The notes below the pieces were generated by a model. The model had not been told where the DNA came from and searched no databases. It was given only the letters and a program-made list of their open reading frames with translations. Below are positions 26,901 to 40,700 of a stretch of 64,000 nucleotides of DNA, in pieces (positions within the stretch are counted from its first letter, which is position 1; each line of letters starts with the position of its first letter). Source of the DNA: Megalopta genalis (taxonomy: Eukaryota; Arthropoda; Insecta; Hymenoptera; Halictidae); the NCBI RefSeq assembly GCF_051020955.1, contig NC_135018.1, positions 12,353,439-12,417,438 of the forward strand, written 5' to 3'. Position numbers and translations under genes: made by a program.

Positions 26901-29900
26901 TATTCGATGATACAAAACGATAATTCCATATGAAATAAAAAAAGAAAATTTCCATTTTGCTGAGGCTACAAATAGTATAAAAATTTATGCGACACAACTA
27001 ATACAATTTTAGAAATTCTTTCTCTGATCTGTACCGGTTACGAGACATCCTCTTCATAATTTATTTAATCGACAGCTTTCCTGGGTTGGTAGATATCACA
27101 AACGACAGAAGAAAACGAAGACGCGGTCGCTATTATTAGTTCACCCAATTAGTGAAATGAGCACAAGCAATCGAACGTCACGCGATTCGACTTGTGGGGT
27201 TTCCTTTCGCTTTTCAGCGAGATTATCCTTGCAGAAAGACAGTGCACGAAGTAGAAATCGTGACTAGGAACGGAAGATTAAATGTAGCAATGCCGCAATT
27301 AACGATAGAACAACGGTGTGGTAATTAATTGTTTCGGCACAAAAAATAGCTTTGATTACAATGAATTTTTTCTTTATTTATTTATCTATCTTCGCAATTT
27401 ATTCAAATGATATGTAACGAATGTTTCTAACATTTAGTTTAATAAAATTGCAAATTCCGTACGTATAAGAACTTGTGGCAAACAAGTTAAAATGATAGAA
27501 GGTCAAATGTCTAGCTTCGTCTATGTATAGTCATCGAAGTTTTCGTATCAACCATATGTATATGTAGTGTTCAAGACTAGAATGCTCGAGGGATATGAGA
27601 CTCGAGAACAACTACTCAAGAGTTTTGAGAAGTGGGTGCTGGTGACAGTATAGATCCATACAATCCACATTTGAATTTTTGTAATTTATATGAACCCACA
27701 CAGTGTATTATTTCTTTGCAACAATAACTTTCGTTTCGTGCTGATATTTTCGTTCTACTGGCTTTGTAATCCAGGAACGTTGTTATTATTGGTTGGAGAG
27801 AGATCATTTCTCTTCCAATTCTCTTCCAATATATCTAATAGAAGAAATAATAATGGATGCATATATAAATTATTATTTTTATTATGCAAATATGTTTCAC
27901 AAGATCCAGGACGATTCGTATAAAACACTATTTACTGTACAAATCAGTAAACGTCACACACACGTTTCCTTAATTAGTTGGGATAACTGAGGCTCTACTG
28001 TGCCATAAGAATAGATAAACATAAATATTTACATCGCTGTCGCGAAATTGATATCGTTTGTCAAGAAATGTTTGCAATTTGTTTCGAATTTTCTTATTCT
28101 GAAATTTATATATTATGAATATATTATCAACCATTTGAGGAGACAGCAAGTGAAGGATTCGCGTAGAATAAACACTAAAATTACATTCCCGAATTCTTCT
28201 AAGGGATACTACACGTATAACCATCAAAAAATTATTTCATTGCTTACCAAAATATCTAATATAGTTTTCTACTTTCTAATGATATTTAATCAATATTCAA
28301 ACGAAAAAAAAACATGGAAGCAATATCAAGAAATTTTTACTAGATTCTTTCAATACCATTATTCTAAAATAATCCATTTTTTAGAAAAAATATTCTATTT
28401 TCATTCTTCACATTTTTGTTATTGTACTAATAATGAGATTTCTATCAGTACACCCATTTCAATGAAAATAATTACGTGTACGATGTAATTTATTAAAATA
28501 TTTCCGACATGCAATTTTCTTAACTGCAATGATCCATATTTTATGGAGAGAACGAAGGTTAATAAATCTTGTTTTAGACTACCTGAATTATTGCCGGGCA
28601 TAAGCAATTATTGATATCGACTTCATGCATTTATAACAAAAACTGGGTAAACGCAATACAGAAGGATGAAGACATCGGAAGAATTTAAGAATCTTGCGAC
28701 ATTTATTTAACTCTTGTTCTGTATAATTGGTGCAGGCAATAGTCCGCAGTCTAATAATAAGGTTTCTAGCAATAATATCGAGTGAAACAAAATTCTACAG
28801 CATGTTCAAAATTATGTGGCAGACCACAATGAATTCTCTACTTACGTTCCACCCATTCTACATTCCAGACATATGTATATCTACAAGTAGTTGGATTACC
28901 ACTTTAACAAATGCGAGCCATTTGTCTAAAGAACTACATATATCGTCGCTTCGCGAAACACGCTTCTCATTTTCTTGACGTGAGCCATCGATCGCTCCGC
29001 GAAGAGACCAATCTATAAGTTCTCCCGTTCGTCGGAAGAGAATTCTTAGACGACGACTGTCGAGAGTATCTTTGTCATCTGGAGTTCTGTTCGTCTGGCT
29101 CGACTGTTTGCCGCTCCTGAGAAGAGTTGTCACGGTGAAATTACCCAGGACAGCTTTCCCTTTGCAACTCCCCAAGGGCAGCACGCGCCACATCCACGAA
29201 ATTCAACCGCACGTCTGGCCGTGCACCTTCTCATCCTTCCACGGATTTCGATTTGTCCGGCTGCTCCTTGACGTTCCTTTTACCCGTTGTTAAACGACCA
29301 GGTTAGCTCGGGCAACGTTCCGCAAAAAGCTCGGTCACAATCAACACCGACGCCAAAAGCCGGTACAAGAAAAGAAACGAAAATCCCCGGAAGAATAAAG
29401 CCATGGTCGCAGCAGCTCTTTCAAAAGATTTGTCACGAACGCAATTAACTGTTAGAATAATTTAAATGCTGTCACGTCGCGTAACATGAAATCTCGGGTT
29501 ATTAAAAAAAGAAGAATTGATTCTAAATTCAGGTAAACATTTTATTCATCAAAATATGCATTAATATATGCCGCATTTGTGAATCTTGTCTATTGACAAT
29601 GATCATTTTTGTGAATTATTATTTTTTGTACGAATCATTTACTGAATACACAGTGGCAATACATGAGGAGCATCTGGATGAAACGGGTGTATATAGAAAC
29701 CAACTGCTTTATCGACTATAAACATGTTATTAAATCAATATTCAAACGAATATGAATACACTTTATACAATATTTTGTTATACATTATAGATATTTTTTA
29801 TCTACGATAGTGTATGATGTTAATTATTCAATCATATAGTCATTAATAGGATGCGGATCTTTATGCAAATTCAAGTTTTCATAGCTTCATTTGCAAACAT

Positions 29901-32900
29901 TAAAATATTCATTTTGTTATATTGCAGAATGTTTCTTATAATAATGGTAAAATAAATTTCTATATGTAGAATATTTCTTATAATAATGATAAAATAAATT
30001 CCTATATTAATTCTATTTTTATTTTGCAAATAAACTTTTATTTCTGTATAAATCATACGATTTCCAATAATAATTTACATGAGCGATTCTTCACAGATTT
30101 CGATGGCCTTGAAATATGTCGTCAAGCCTACTATTTTGGACAACTTTTCTTTCTATACATGCCGCTCGTCCTTTTTCCACAAAAAAGGTCGCCTTCGAGA
30201 TCACGGTGCTTGGTAATCCAACGCAACTGATTTGCATTCGCTTGTAACCGCGAAAGATGTTTCGAGACACGCCGTATTTAAATTAACTTGCACTTGCTTA
30301 CACACGCTAAATTATTATCTACGAGAAACCGGTACGCTTCCCGACGAAGAGGATCCATTACTCGACTGGTAACGCGACTATAGCCTAAAGGCGGCACGTT
30401 CGCGAAGAAGATGGCAAAGCTGGCTCGGCGGCGAATATAAGCCAACCTCGGAATAACCTGTTAGATGATCTCTGCTGCGCAAACCGCGTTCTGGAAAATA
30501 TAGACGGAAAAACGGGCTCCGGCTGGAAAAATAAACGCGTCATTGGATATGTCTGGCCTTTCCCCTCCCTTCTTGCACGAGGGAAGCTTGTTACACCGCA
30601 AACGCTACTTGCATACTGATTCGTTTCTTGCACAATGCTCTCTCCTCGCCTCCGTGCCCTGAGTATCCGCCGCGTTGATCAAGGGAACGAAGATGAGCTT
30701 CCCGGCCGATTGGAAGTATCGGATGAACGAATTGAATTTTAAGAGGGGTGCCGATACGTTTCTTTCCCCTACGAGAAGGATCAAGTTTCTCGTTGCCTCC
30801 CGCCCGAAAAAATCCATCGCGAATTTCAAGTCAGTTAAACTCTCTGATCAGAAACCACGAAACTTGTAGTTTGCAACCGAAGAGTTCGAACAAATTGGGA
30901 TCCCTAGGTGGTGTGAATCGTAGATTTCGACGAGCCGGTCATCGTCCTTTCTCTATTTAATCTACGGCTCAACCTAAATGTTCCAGTTCTGGCAACAAGG
31001 CTATCTATGGAATTCCGAAACTGTATAAAGTTTGCCACAGGCAGCTGTTCCTTTTCTTCTTTGGAGCTAACGTTGCTTGTTACGTTTTTTGGATCTCCTC
31101 TTCGGCTTCGTCAGTGACCACCGGAATACAAATCTTTGCAGGAAATGTTACTGCGTAGAAAACGATGAGGATGAATATCATATAAACTATATCTCTATTT
31201 AACAGCATCAATTTTGGATGTCATAAGTTTCTACAATTCTTATACTCGGTAATTAGTCTTTGATCTTATATTTAAAGTTTGAATTTTCTTTAAAAACAGG
31301 TCCCGTAGAGTTCGTAGATTTCATGTTTCTGTAACTTATTTTTCTATGTCATTGAATTTCTTTTTCTATGCTTTATGATAATATATAAATAAAATATTAC
31401 ACAAGATCGCAAACATTATTGTCTTGAGTCATATGTACCATTGGGGGCTGGAAAGAATGGCATTTACCAACAAACTAAACGATCTGAGGGGCATTTTTAG
31501 ATTCTGTTAGTACTTTCGTACTAACTATTTTAAGACTGTAGAACTTTATGTACTTAGAACATACAATAATTTTAAGAAGGTAGAAGAATGAATAAGAACA
31601 AATAATTGCATTATGCATAATAGAACAATTTTATTTCATACTTAACATGCTTGATGGCACTGGTAAGTGAAAGAAAATGTCTTTAAATTTTCCGAAAATG
31701 TAAATTTGCATAAACTTTCGTAACTTAATTACTAGACTGCGAATCTTCATGCATATATGGCGTGAGCAGATTTTTAAAACACAAGAAAACGTATGCAGGG
31801 TGGGCCGAAATTCGTAATATAACCGAACAAAGGATGATTCTACGTGAAAAAGTAGGAAACAAATTTGATATAAGATTTTTTTATCCGGGGCTCCGTTTTC
31901 GAGAAAATCGACGTTAAAGTTTGTTCATCTTTGTAAAGGATACAATTGTCTATTTTTCTACTGCAGTTAACTTAATTGTTGCGAACTATGTACAGTAATT
32001 TCTCCCGGAAATGCCAAATTTCGGGTTGCTGTGAATTTCGCTGTTCTAGTCATACGCCTATGTAATTTATCGCTACGTGGATGCAAAGGGTCGACGGAGT
32101 CGGTCAAGTGTGCGAAGCGGCACGCGACGCGAATTCCCGGAAGACAACACAAAATGGTCTGTTTGGATGTGAGTCAGGTAAGAAAAACCGCGAAGCTACA
32201 AGGTACGTGGTAGGTACTAGGTACGTGACCGTCGAATCGTGGCATGTGACCTCCGAATTGCCTTCGATCGTGGCAAAAAATTAGAAATAAAAAAGTTAAG
32301 TCATCGTTTTTATTCTGGCACGACTATGTATTCATATTAATGTATACCGACATGCTGGCCGCTGCCTTTTTTGCTGACTGTCTCGAGTTTCTATAAAAAC
32401 GAACCGCGAGCCTCGAAGAAGAATCGCGACTTAGTATTTTCAGATCTGCCGGTTTTAAATCCGACTTCTGAACATCTCTGGGAGAAATCGAGAAAAATGT
32501 ACGATTTTGTACAAGCACAGTGGTATTGTTTCCTATCAGACGTCTGTCGTAATGGATCCATAGATCCCATTTCAATTGCAGCGGCTGTAAATTTATTCGC
32601 ATATCTTTATCAAGAATTCAGTTTCTGTGCTCGCCAAGGATTTGCATTAGATTTCATCCGAATTTCTTAATATTCCGTAAATTAAAGAATTTCGTTTTAT
32701 CAGCCGCAGAAATAGGGAAAAATGGCGATGGACTGCCTGCAGACCGTTCCCTACCCACCGCTTCGGACATTCTCCGGTCGACCAATGAATCACCGAACAC
32801 CCCCTCGCGGTTTACAAGGGATAACCTTTGCCTTTGTCACCGTAAATCAGACTATCTCACAGCCGGAAGGTTTTATTATTTTACCCGGCAGTTGCAGGCG

Positions 32901-34761
32901 CCTCTCGGCTCCGCTGGTCGTCCGAGTTACGACAGATTTCACGGGGGTAGCGTCAACCCTTCCTGCTCGGATACGAAGCTATGAACTTGTGTCGTCAGGT
33001 CTGAAAGCCGCTTATTAGATTTTAAATTTCACGCGACTGTAAATACGCGACGCGAGACTTCCGTTTCAAAGTAGCGTAATATCGCGGTGGGCTGTGGCTG
33101 TAAATATTGGAGGTTGGATTACTTCTGATATTTGTCACGACCCGTTTCGTCCCGAGGGCTGATTTTTATAAAGTATATACCGCAACACCATGAAGTCGAA
33201 ATTCCGCGACATGAAAGCATCGTTGACTTTCGCGTAATTGATGAAACGTTCTTTTCCTTCATTGTTCAACGACGTCTCGCTGCCACGTATCAGAAAACCG
33301 TGCAGATTAATGGAATGAAATATTAACCCGATGGAAGCGTAATCAGCACCGTCCCGTAAATTAACCGACTCATCGTCGACGAACTTTCCACATAATTGCG
33401 ATTGCATGCCACGAGGTAAAAGTGTGAAATTATGTGACTGAATATGCATCTACTTAGGAAACTTTTCTCATGATAAACTAGCCGAATGGCATCATAAACC
33501 AAGCGTCTACTGTTTACACCGGAACTGGATATATCATTTATGTCAAAATTTCTCGCATTCTCTTCTGAGAGCAATTCTGACATTCTCTTAACTCGATAAT
33601 ACTTCAGTTTTCAAGATCGAACATGAAGCAAAGAATTACTTGCTTCGTTTTTATTGTTTCAATATTAATTGAATATCTCAAATACATACATCTATTAAAT
33701 TTATTGAAATCACTGTATATTCGACAGGTTCAACGAATTGCATATATTTGTTCGCAATTATTGTACATATTTTCGGACGTAAAGAGGAATTCAATGCTAT
33801 TTGTCATAACGGTGATTTCATTGATACAGAAAATTCCTATTAACACGTTGAGTGCCACGTCAGCCATCGGTAGCTGATAGTGAACTTTCCGTTTAGGCCG
33901 CGTGGCTGACAGTGTAAAATATGATATAAAACTAAAAACGCGCGTGGCCTGACGGGGATTTCCTTAAGAATTCGCGTGACGCTCAACGTGTTAACGTTGT
34001 AGCATAATTTTACAGAAAATAAAAAAGCAATTTTTAATATAGAATTTCTTCTGTATCTACTACAATTTTAAGAGTGGGCCGGAATTCGCAGTATAACATT
34101 TTTACACAAATTAGCTATAACATTTTTCTATCCGGGGCTCCGTTTTCGAGAAAATCGGCTTTAAAGATTGTTTACCTTTCTGAAGGATTTAGTGTCATCT
34201 ATTCTTCTACCACAGTTGCCTCCGCTGCCGTGGCAACCTCCTACCACAGTCCGCTCCACCTAGCGTCTTCTAATTTTCAGACTTTTGATTATTATTGACT
34301 AAGTTACGCGCTGAGCAAGAGACGTGATTGGATGGAGCAGGCGACCGATCCCCCTTGCTCCTCGCGTCGATTACCTTGTGGGTCTTCTCTTTTACCAATA
34401 GAAATGGGTTTTGAGAGGTAATAGAAAAGTGGGGACTACGGGCGTGCAGGTCAGGCGGAACAGCGGACAGTACTTACATAGTTCGCAACAATTAATGTTT
34501 GTAAACACTATATCGGACGTGACAATCTCTGAGAAGTGACAGTCTAAATCAATTCTAAATGACTGTATTAAAATCAAAATAAGTTTTGAAATATTCTTTA
34601 CATAACGATCTCAAAAGCTGTTTGACTTTATTACTCGGGGTATTTTATTAATTGATAATCTATATTGAATTGTTATTGATAAAAGTAAGAAAGAAACTGG
34701 AGATGAAAAATCCTATTTTATTGTGTGGTGCGTTCGCTCACGCACGAGTAATACGCGACAG

Positions 34762-34799
<38 letters not shown>

Positions 34800-37700
34800 A
34801 AAGAGAGAGAGAGAGTGTGGGTGCGACGGAACAGTTCGCTGTTCGCTTTAAATGCTAATGAACCTATCCGAGCACGGGAAACAGAATCCGCCGAGCGGAA
34901 GCAGAACTCGCGAGTCGGCCGATACGAAGGAAAAATGACAGGCCGGCCGAATTAATTTCAGGCGACAATTATTCCGGCGGAGCGGATCGCGGATTAAGAC
35001 GCCCGGCCAGGAAAGTTGCTCCCGTCCTGCTCCCGTAATTCCGATGCGCGCGAGGAACTTGCGAAATTTGCGGCGTACGACAAATGCCTGCTAACTAACC
35101 GACAATCCGTCTAATCTACGATCCACGCCGAGCATCGGAGCGTCAAACCAGCGCGACCGAATTACGAAATCCTCTCCGAAACCGTAAGATTTTTCCGATT
35201 ACGCTAAGATTACCGGTTTTTATAGATCACGTCGATCAGGAAATTACTGGCGGAAGCTTAACAAACATAAAAGAGAAACGAGTCGGTCGATTAAATTTAA
35301 GAGCAGAACTTGGAACCATTCTCTTCCGCTTCATTGCTTGTGAACGATTACCATAGACAATTTCCCCGATCCAACCAGGCTTTATTTTATGGACTTGTGA
35401 TTCGGCCACGGTATAAGGAGGAGAGGTGGACGCGCTATAGGATTTCTGTGACGCTGAAAGTTTACTTCCATGAGCTCCCACGAAATGCAATAATGTTTAT
35501 ATCGGTGCTTGCTTATACATTACTTTTTAAAATGATATTTGAATAAGCGTGTTACCTTTACAGCAACGTTACTGTAGTGGATGTACTGTAGTACATGTAT
35601 ACAGAATAGACTCTCACCTATAGTACAAAAGTTTCATACAGCATCTAACGGACTATAGGGACTATATATGAGAATTTTCTTAATGTGGGATCATTTGGAT
35701 CATTTGGAAGATATTTTCAACTTGGAAAGAAAGCTAAGTCGCTTTAAAGAAAACCGGATAGAAGAAGAATAAAATTTCTGATGAAGGACAAGACAATTAA
35801 TGTGGTTGAATTCTCCTGGATTAGTATGGTCGGTTTATACCACGATCACGGGAGAGATTGACCGCATTTTTAATATAACTATTAAGATTTTACAGTAGTT
35901 TTATGTATAATATGTCCCTTAAAATTGAAATAGCGTAAATAAACTTACCTATCTGGCGATTACTGCTATATTAGTGAAAAAAAATTGGAATACAATTCGC
36001 GACAATTGCAGCCGCTAGTCGAACTCTCCCGGACTTACCGTATTAGAAGTAAATCTTTAAGATCATAAGATTATTGATAATGTCGATTCCACCTTTCCTT
36101 CTTACACCGTGTCTGCGGCACTTCGATTGCTTGGTATATTTCCGTTGCGTGTCAATATAAGTAATTTATTGTCGAAGATATAAGTTGATCGTTATATATA
36201 TATCCTGTATTATATTTTATAGTTTTGCTGTAATATAGTGTAGCGGTTATATACTTACATTGATATTTAATTAGAAATGTTGACATTTCTATGTCGATGC
36301 TTTGTTACTCTGACGAATGCGCAAAGATTGTGCAAATCATGTGTAATATGAGAACCATTATAATTACACAAACATTATTTTTATTTACTTTGAATTCGTC
36401 GCCATTAACCGTACTATCTTCATTGATTGCTTACCGAATTTCACGCAATTATATGATTCAGTTTTTAAGATACCCGAGCACCTTATCTAATGAGCAAACC
36501 AATAATCCACGTTATTATCGTTCAATTGTATTAGTATCTTGAAAAAACAAATCTAAGCGTGATGTAAAGATGGACAGGGAACGTAATGAAGATTGTATCT
36601 GGAAATTTTTTTTTCGAGAGGATCGAATATTTATTTTTGAGATAATTGTTCGCTTCGCGTAAAGTTACTAGTTTTTCCTCTCCACATTGCTGGTTGATTG
36701 CGTTTTCTTCGAAGATGGTGAATTTCACTGGAGCGCGTTGCATGAGAAAAACTAGCCCAAGGCTACAGGGAAATCGCAATCGTACCTTCTCCAGGCATCT
36801 TGTGTAATTAAGTTATGCCGACTTATTCTTCACTTTAAACCCGGAATTGAAAACGCAAGTTACATGACCGCCCCACGAGAGACAGGAGTGGAAACCGGAG
36901 AATTTCCACGGTTAACAAAGCGCAGAATACAGCTCGGTCGTCGCAACTTTGTGCCGTGGCCTCGGACGCTGGCTAATTAAAAGCATGCTCCAATTAGCCC
37001 GAGATAATAGGCGTGTGTTCGCAACGCAACAACTATGACAAGTTTCGCCCGGACCACGAGATTTCTGATAGTGCCGCGTGCCCCCCTGCATCCTCGTGTT
37101 TTCCAATCTCGCCGCGCTCGACTATAAACGATCCGATTAACTAAATTGCGGGTAATCCTTGGCTGATATTTTTTCGGGCAGGATTCGCCGCTAGGATCTC
37201 GATTTTCGGCCCGCTTTGATCCACGCGCCGATAAAAGCCCGCGCAATTTCGCGCGGCGGAGCTTTTATAAAAATAACAAACGATCAATTCACTGCCATTG
37301 AATATCCGATGTCTGCAGAGAAATTAATTACTGTTTGCTGCTTTCAGTGAAAATCATTTATAATTAAAACATTTGAAATGACATCTGCAGCTTCTACAAG
37401 ACAAAACCAAATTTAACAACGGGAGGTCTTATTTTTCCCGAACATTGCAATGCATGTTGTAACTTTCAATTAGTAACTATTTATAACATAACAGGGTGGC
37501 CACTGAATAACTGAATGATATCAAACAAATATAACTTTCCGCAGTATTTTCCATGAAGTGACGCAAGGTTTCAGGTCCTAAACGTTGGACTTCGGCTCCA
37601 ATGTTCTTCTGATTAAGTTCCAGAATTGTTCAAGATTTATTTACGTTCTTTCAAGCAGTCCCACAAAAAGAAGCCTAGGACCATCAAATCAGGTGAACGC

Positions 37701-40700
37701 GAAAAAAATTCAGTATCAGAATGACACTAATATGACATTTCTCCAAATAAATGTTCATATTTTGCGACGAAATAATTTTCTTTTGAAACCTCGCAAGTGG
37801 CATCTTTTTTTTGGTTTCCGTCGATATCTTTCTGTAACCTATAATTTCGTATCGATCATATTAGCGCAAGTACTATCCACATACCATTACTTGATAACTT
37901 GTTTGGACAGTAACTCAGAGATGTTAAAATTAGAAACGAGCTTACGTTGTGGCAAAATCTATCATGCACAATGGCCTAACATACTGAAAGACTTATTACA
38001 GTGAAAGCAATCTGGAAACGCCTAAAACATTTAACACCTGCAAAGAACAGAATGGTTATATTTGCAGACAGTCGTAATCTGTATGTTTTAATTAGTCCCA
38101 TTATTCCGGAAGTTTCATCGCGAAATGAAAGCGAGCAAAGAGATAGTACACGGTCTGCCACAGTTTAAAAATATCCTCGTATTTTTTGAGCGCACTCATC
38201 CGTTGCCATTCCGAGAGAGTGCTTTCAGATAATAGACTCGCGCAAGAAAAATGTATTTCAATTTGCACAGGGTGCGATCGCGCTCGCCGCACTAATTTCT
38301 CCTCATTTTCCTCCTCTGGCAGTTCACTCTTAACTGACTTGAGAGGAAAGTGCTCGGCCTCAGCCAGCCCATCCGGGCGTTCCTCTAAATTCCCCGAAAC
38401 GTTAATGGTCCCTCTAAGACCCTAATGTAACGTAAAATCATCCAACGCAAACATTTTCGGTACAACACCGCCGCAGAATTCCCCGGATTGCTGTACCATG
38501 AAACCCGGTTTAGTACAAAATACCCGACTCCTTTCAGTTCTTTCATAGGTCCATCGATCGATAACCATTCGCGGACGAGCATAGCCGAAACGCGTTTCAA
38601 AAAACTTCGCTTATCATTTAATCGAGCCGATAGTCGTGGCAGCAATTTTCTCCCAGCTCGTCTTCGGTTCGTCGCGTCGGTCCCGGGACTGGCAGTACCG
38701 TGGAATTTTCCCGACGCATTATTTTCAGCCGTGAAATCGTGCAATAATGCGTCCGGCGGCGAGGCACACGAAAATGCTGTTAGCGCTGATTATTTTCGAC
38801 GATAACAACTTTTCGACGGGTCGGCTTTGTTCGCTTCTATCCAATTTCCCTGGCAGCCCGGCAGTAGACGTCGAATAATTCACGGTGATCCGCGCTGGTG
38901 CCGTTACGCGTTATTCAGTCGGGTTCTGACCAAAACAGAGAGCGACGAATCGCGGGGGACTCAGTCATTAGCACCATTGGTCCTTTTATTAAGCCCTCGC
39001 GCTCTCCTCACAAATATTTCCGCGGAATATCCTCTTGTAGTTTTTACCTAGCCTCGTTTTACTCTTTGATTTCTCCGATTCTGTTGCACTCGTAGTCCCG
39101 CGTTTTACATAAGTGCGTCAAATTGCACCACAATCGTGGAGGATTCAAAAGATGGTGTGTCTAAATCATCTCGGTCGCATTATTAAAAAATTATATAATA
39201 TTCTTGTAAATTTCATCACACAAGTGCGTCGAATTGTTACACGATCGTGGAGTATTAAAACAATGTGCAGCATATAAATCGCCCATAAATATTATTTGAA
39301 TCTCTCGACTCTTTTTGTCGAAAATATGAAACTATTGAAAATGTCAAGAGTCTGCTTAAAATATTTTTATTCAGCATCAGTAGACTGTGAATCTTTATGT
39401 ATAACATGAGCAGAATCATAATGAGATACACAAAATAGTAAAAATTTCACAATTATTTAAGGTCATAGCTATGTCATTTTTAAGTCATTAACACTGTTAA
39501 GAGGAGAAGTACGGTGTTATTTAACTTCTGTTTCTTAATATTAACGAAGAAAATTTTTATTTTAGGTAAAAAAAATCCATAATCACCACTCACCATATTG
39601 TCTAAGTTAATCAACTAATTGTGAATATCTAACAAAATCGTTAAAAAATGGAGGACATGTTAAAACAGTGCATACATGATATACTGAAAAAGATATATTA
39701 ATTTGTTTACATGTGTGTAAGGAGGGAGCGTGCGTGTGCTTTAAAAATGAACGAAACGCAGCAATTAATAGAAATAGTTATTAACCCCTTAATGCACAGT
39801 TTTTTTTAAAAAAACCGGCCAAAAAAAATCAATTTTTTTTAATGTAAAAAAACACAATTTAGAACGTTGTCTTGGCAAGAAAATTACAAAAATACAAAAA
39901 TAATCAAAATTTTTATTGCAATTTTGGATTTTGATAAATTATTATTATTGTTATTATTATTATTATTATTATTATATTTTATTTTACATTATATTTTAGT
40001 AAAATATATATTGAAAAATGAGCGAATCAGAATCTGAATATGAATACGCTGTCGGAAAGCGGCTCACAAGGAAGAGATAAGTCGTAAGTGATAAGTAGAA
40101 AAAGGATATATTTTATACTTGAATAAGTAAGTGTTATAGCTTACAATCCCATGTAAATGATAAATATCAACAAAACGATTGTTTTCTTTTGCTTTCACAT
40201 CGTTATTTTCAATTCTCGATCGCATTCGAGTGTGAAAAATTATAACAACATAAAGTACAACGCCGCTCGAATTATCTCGAGTGTGCACAGTTTGGCCAGT
40301 TTAGCGCGCCCGAGTTAACTCGAGCGTGCACGTTAAGGGGTTAAATACCGTTCAATGACGAGACCTTTACCAAAAGCGCGAAAAGTCTGTTCCAATTCGG
40401 GCAAACTTTTGTATTAAACATCACTGTGTTGTATCGCACGTCTATTTTATTACAAAACCAACGCTGTGAAATAATTACAAAATGGGAATAGAAAAATGAG
40501 GTTACTAATCTTGTATTGTAGGAAATCTTTCCCAATGACGGTTATTGTCAACACAACTAGAACTAGCTGCTTAAGCTCATTGTAGGTTTAACCCATTTAG
40601 CTACTCTATTGCTGCGAAAATGCAGTTAAACATCGTAATAGATGGCATCCATCCCGTTAACAAAGAAAGCACGTCCTTTTCGACCTTTCTTCTGTGGAAA

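Noticed and set aside
28048..28488. 146-codon open frame in AT-rich DNA
   Set aside because: Composition is that of AT-rich intron (Ile, Tyr, Phe, Lys, Asn), with no motif.
37585..38004. 139-codon plus-strand frame
   Set aside because: Its first part is the antisense shadow of the transposase fragment read on the minus strand.
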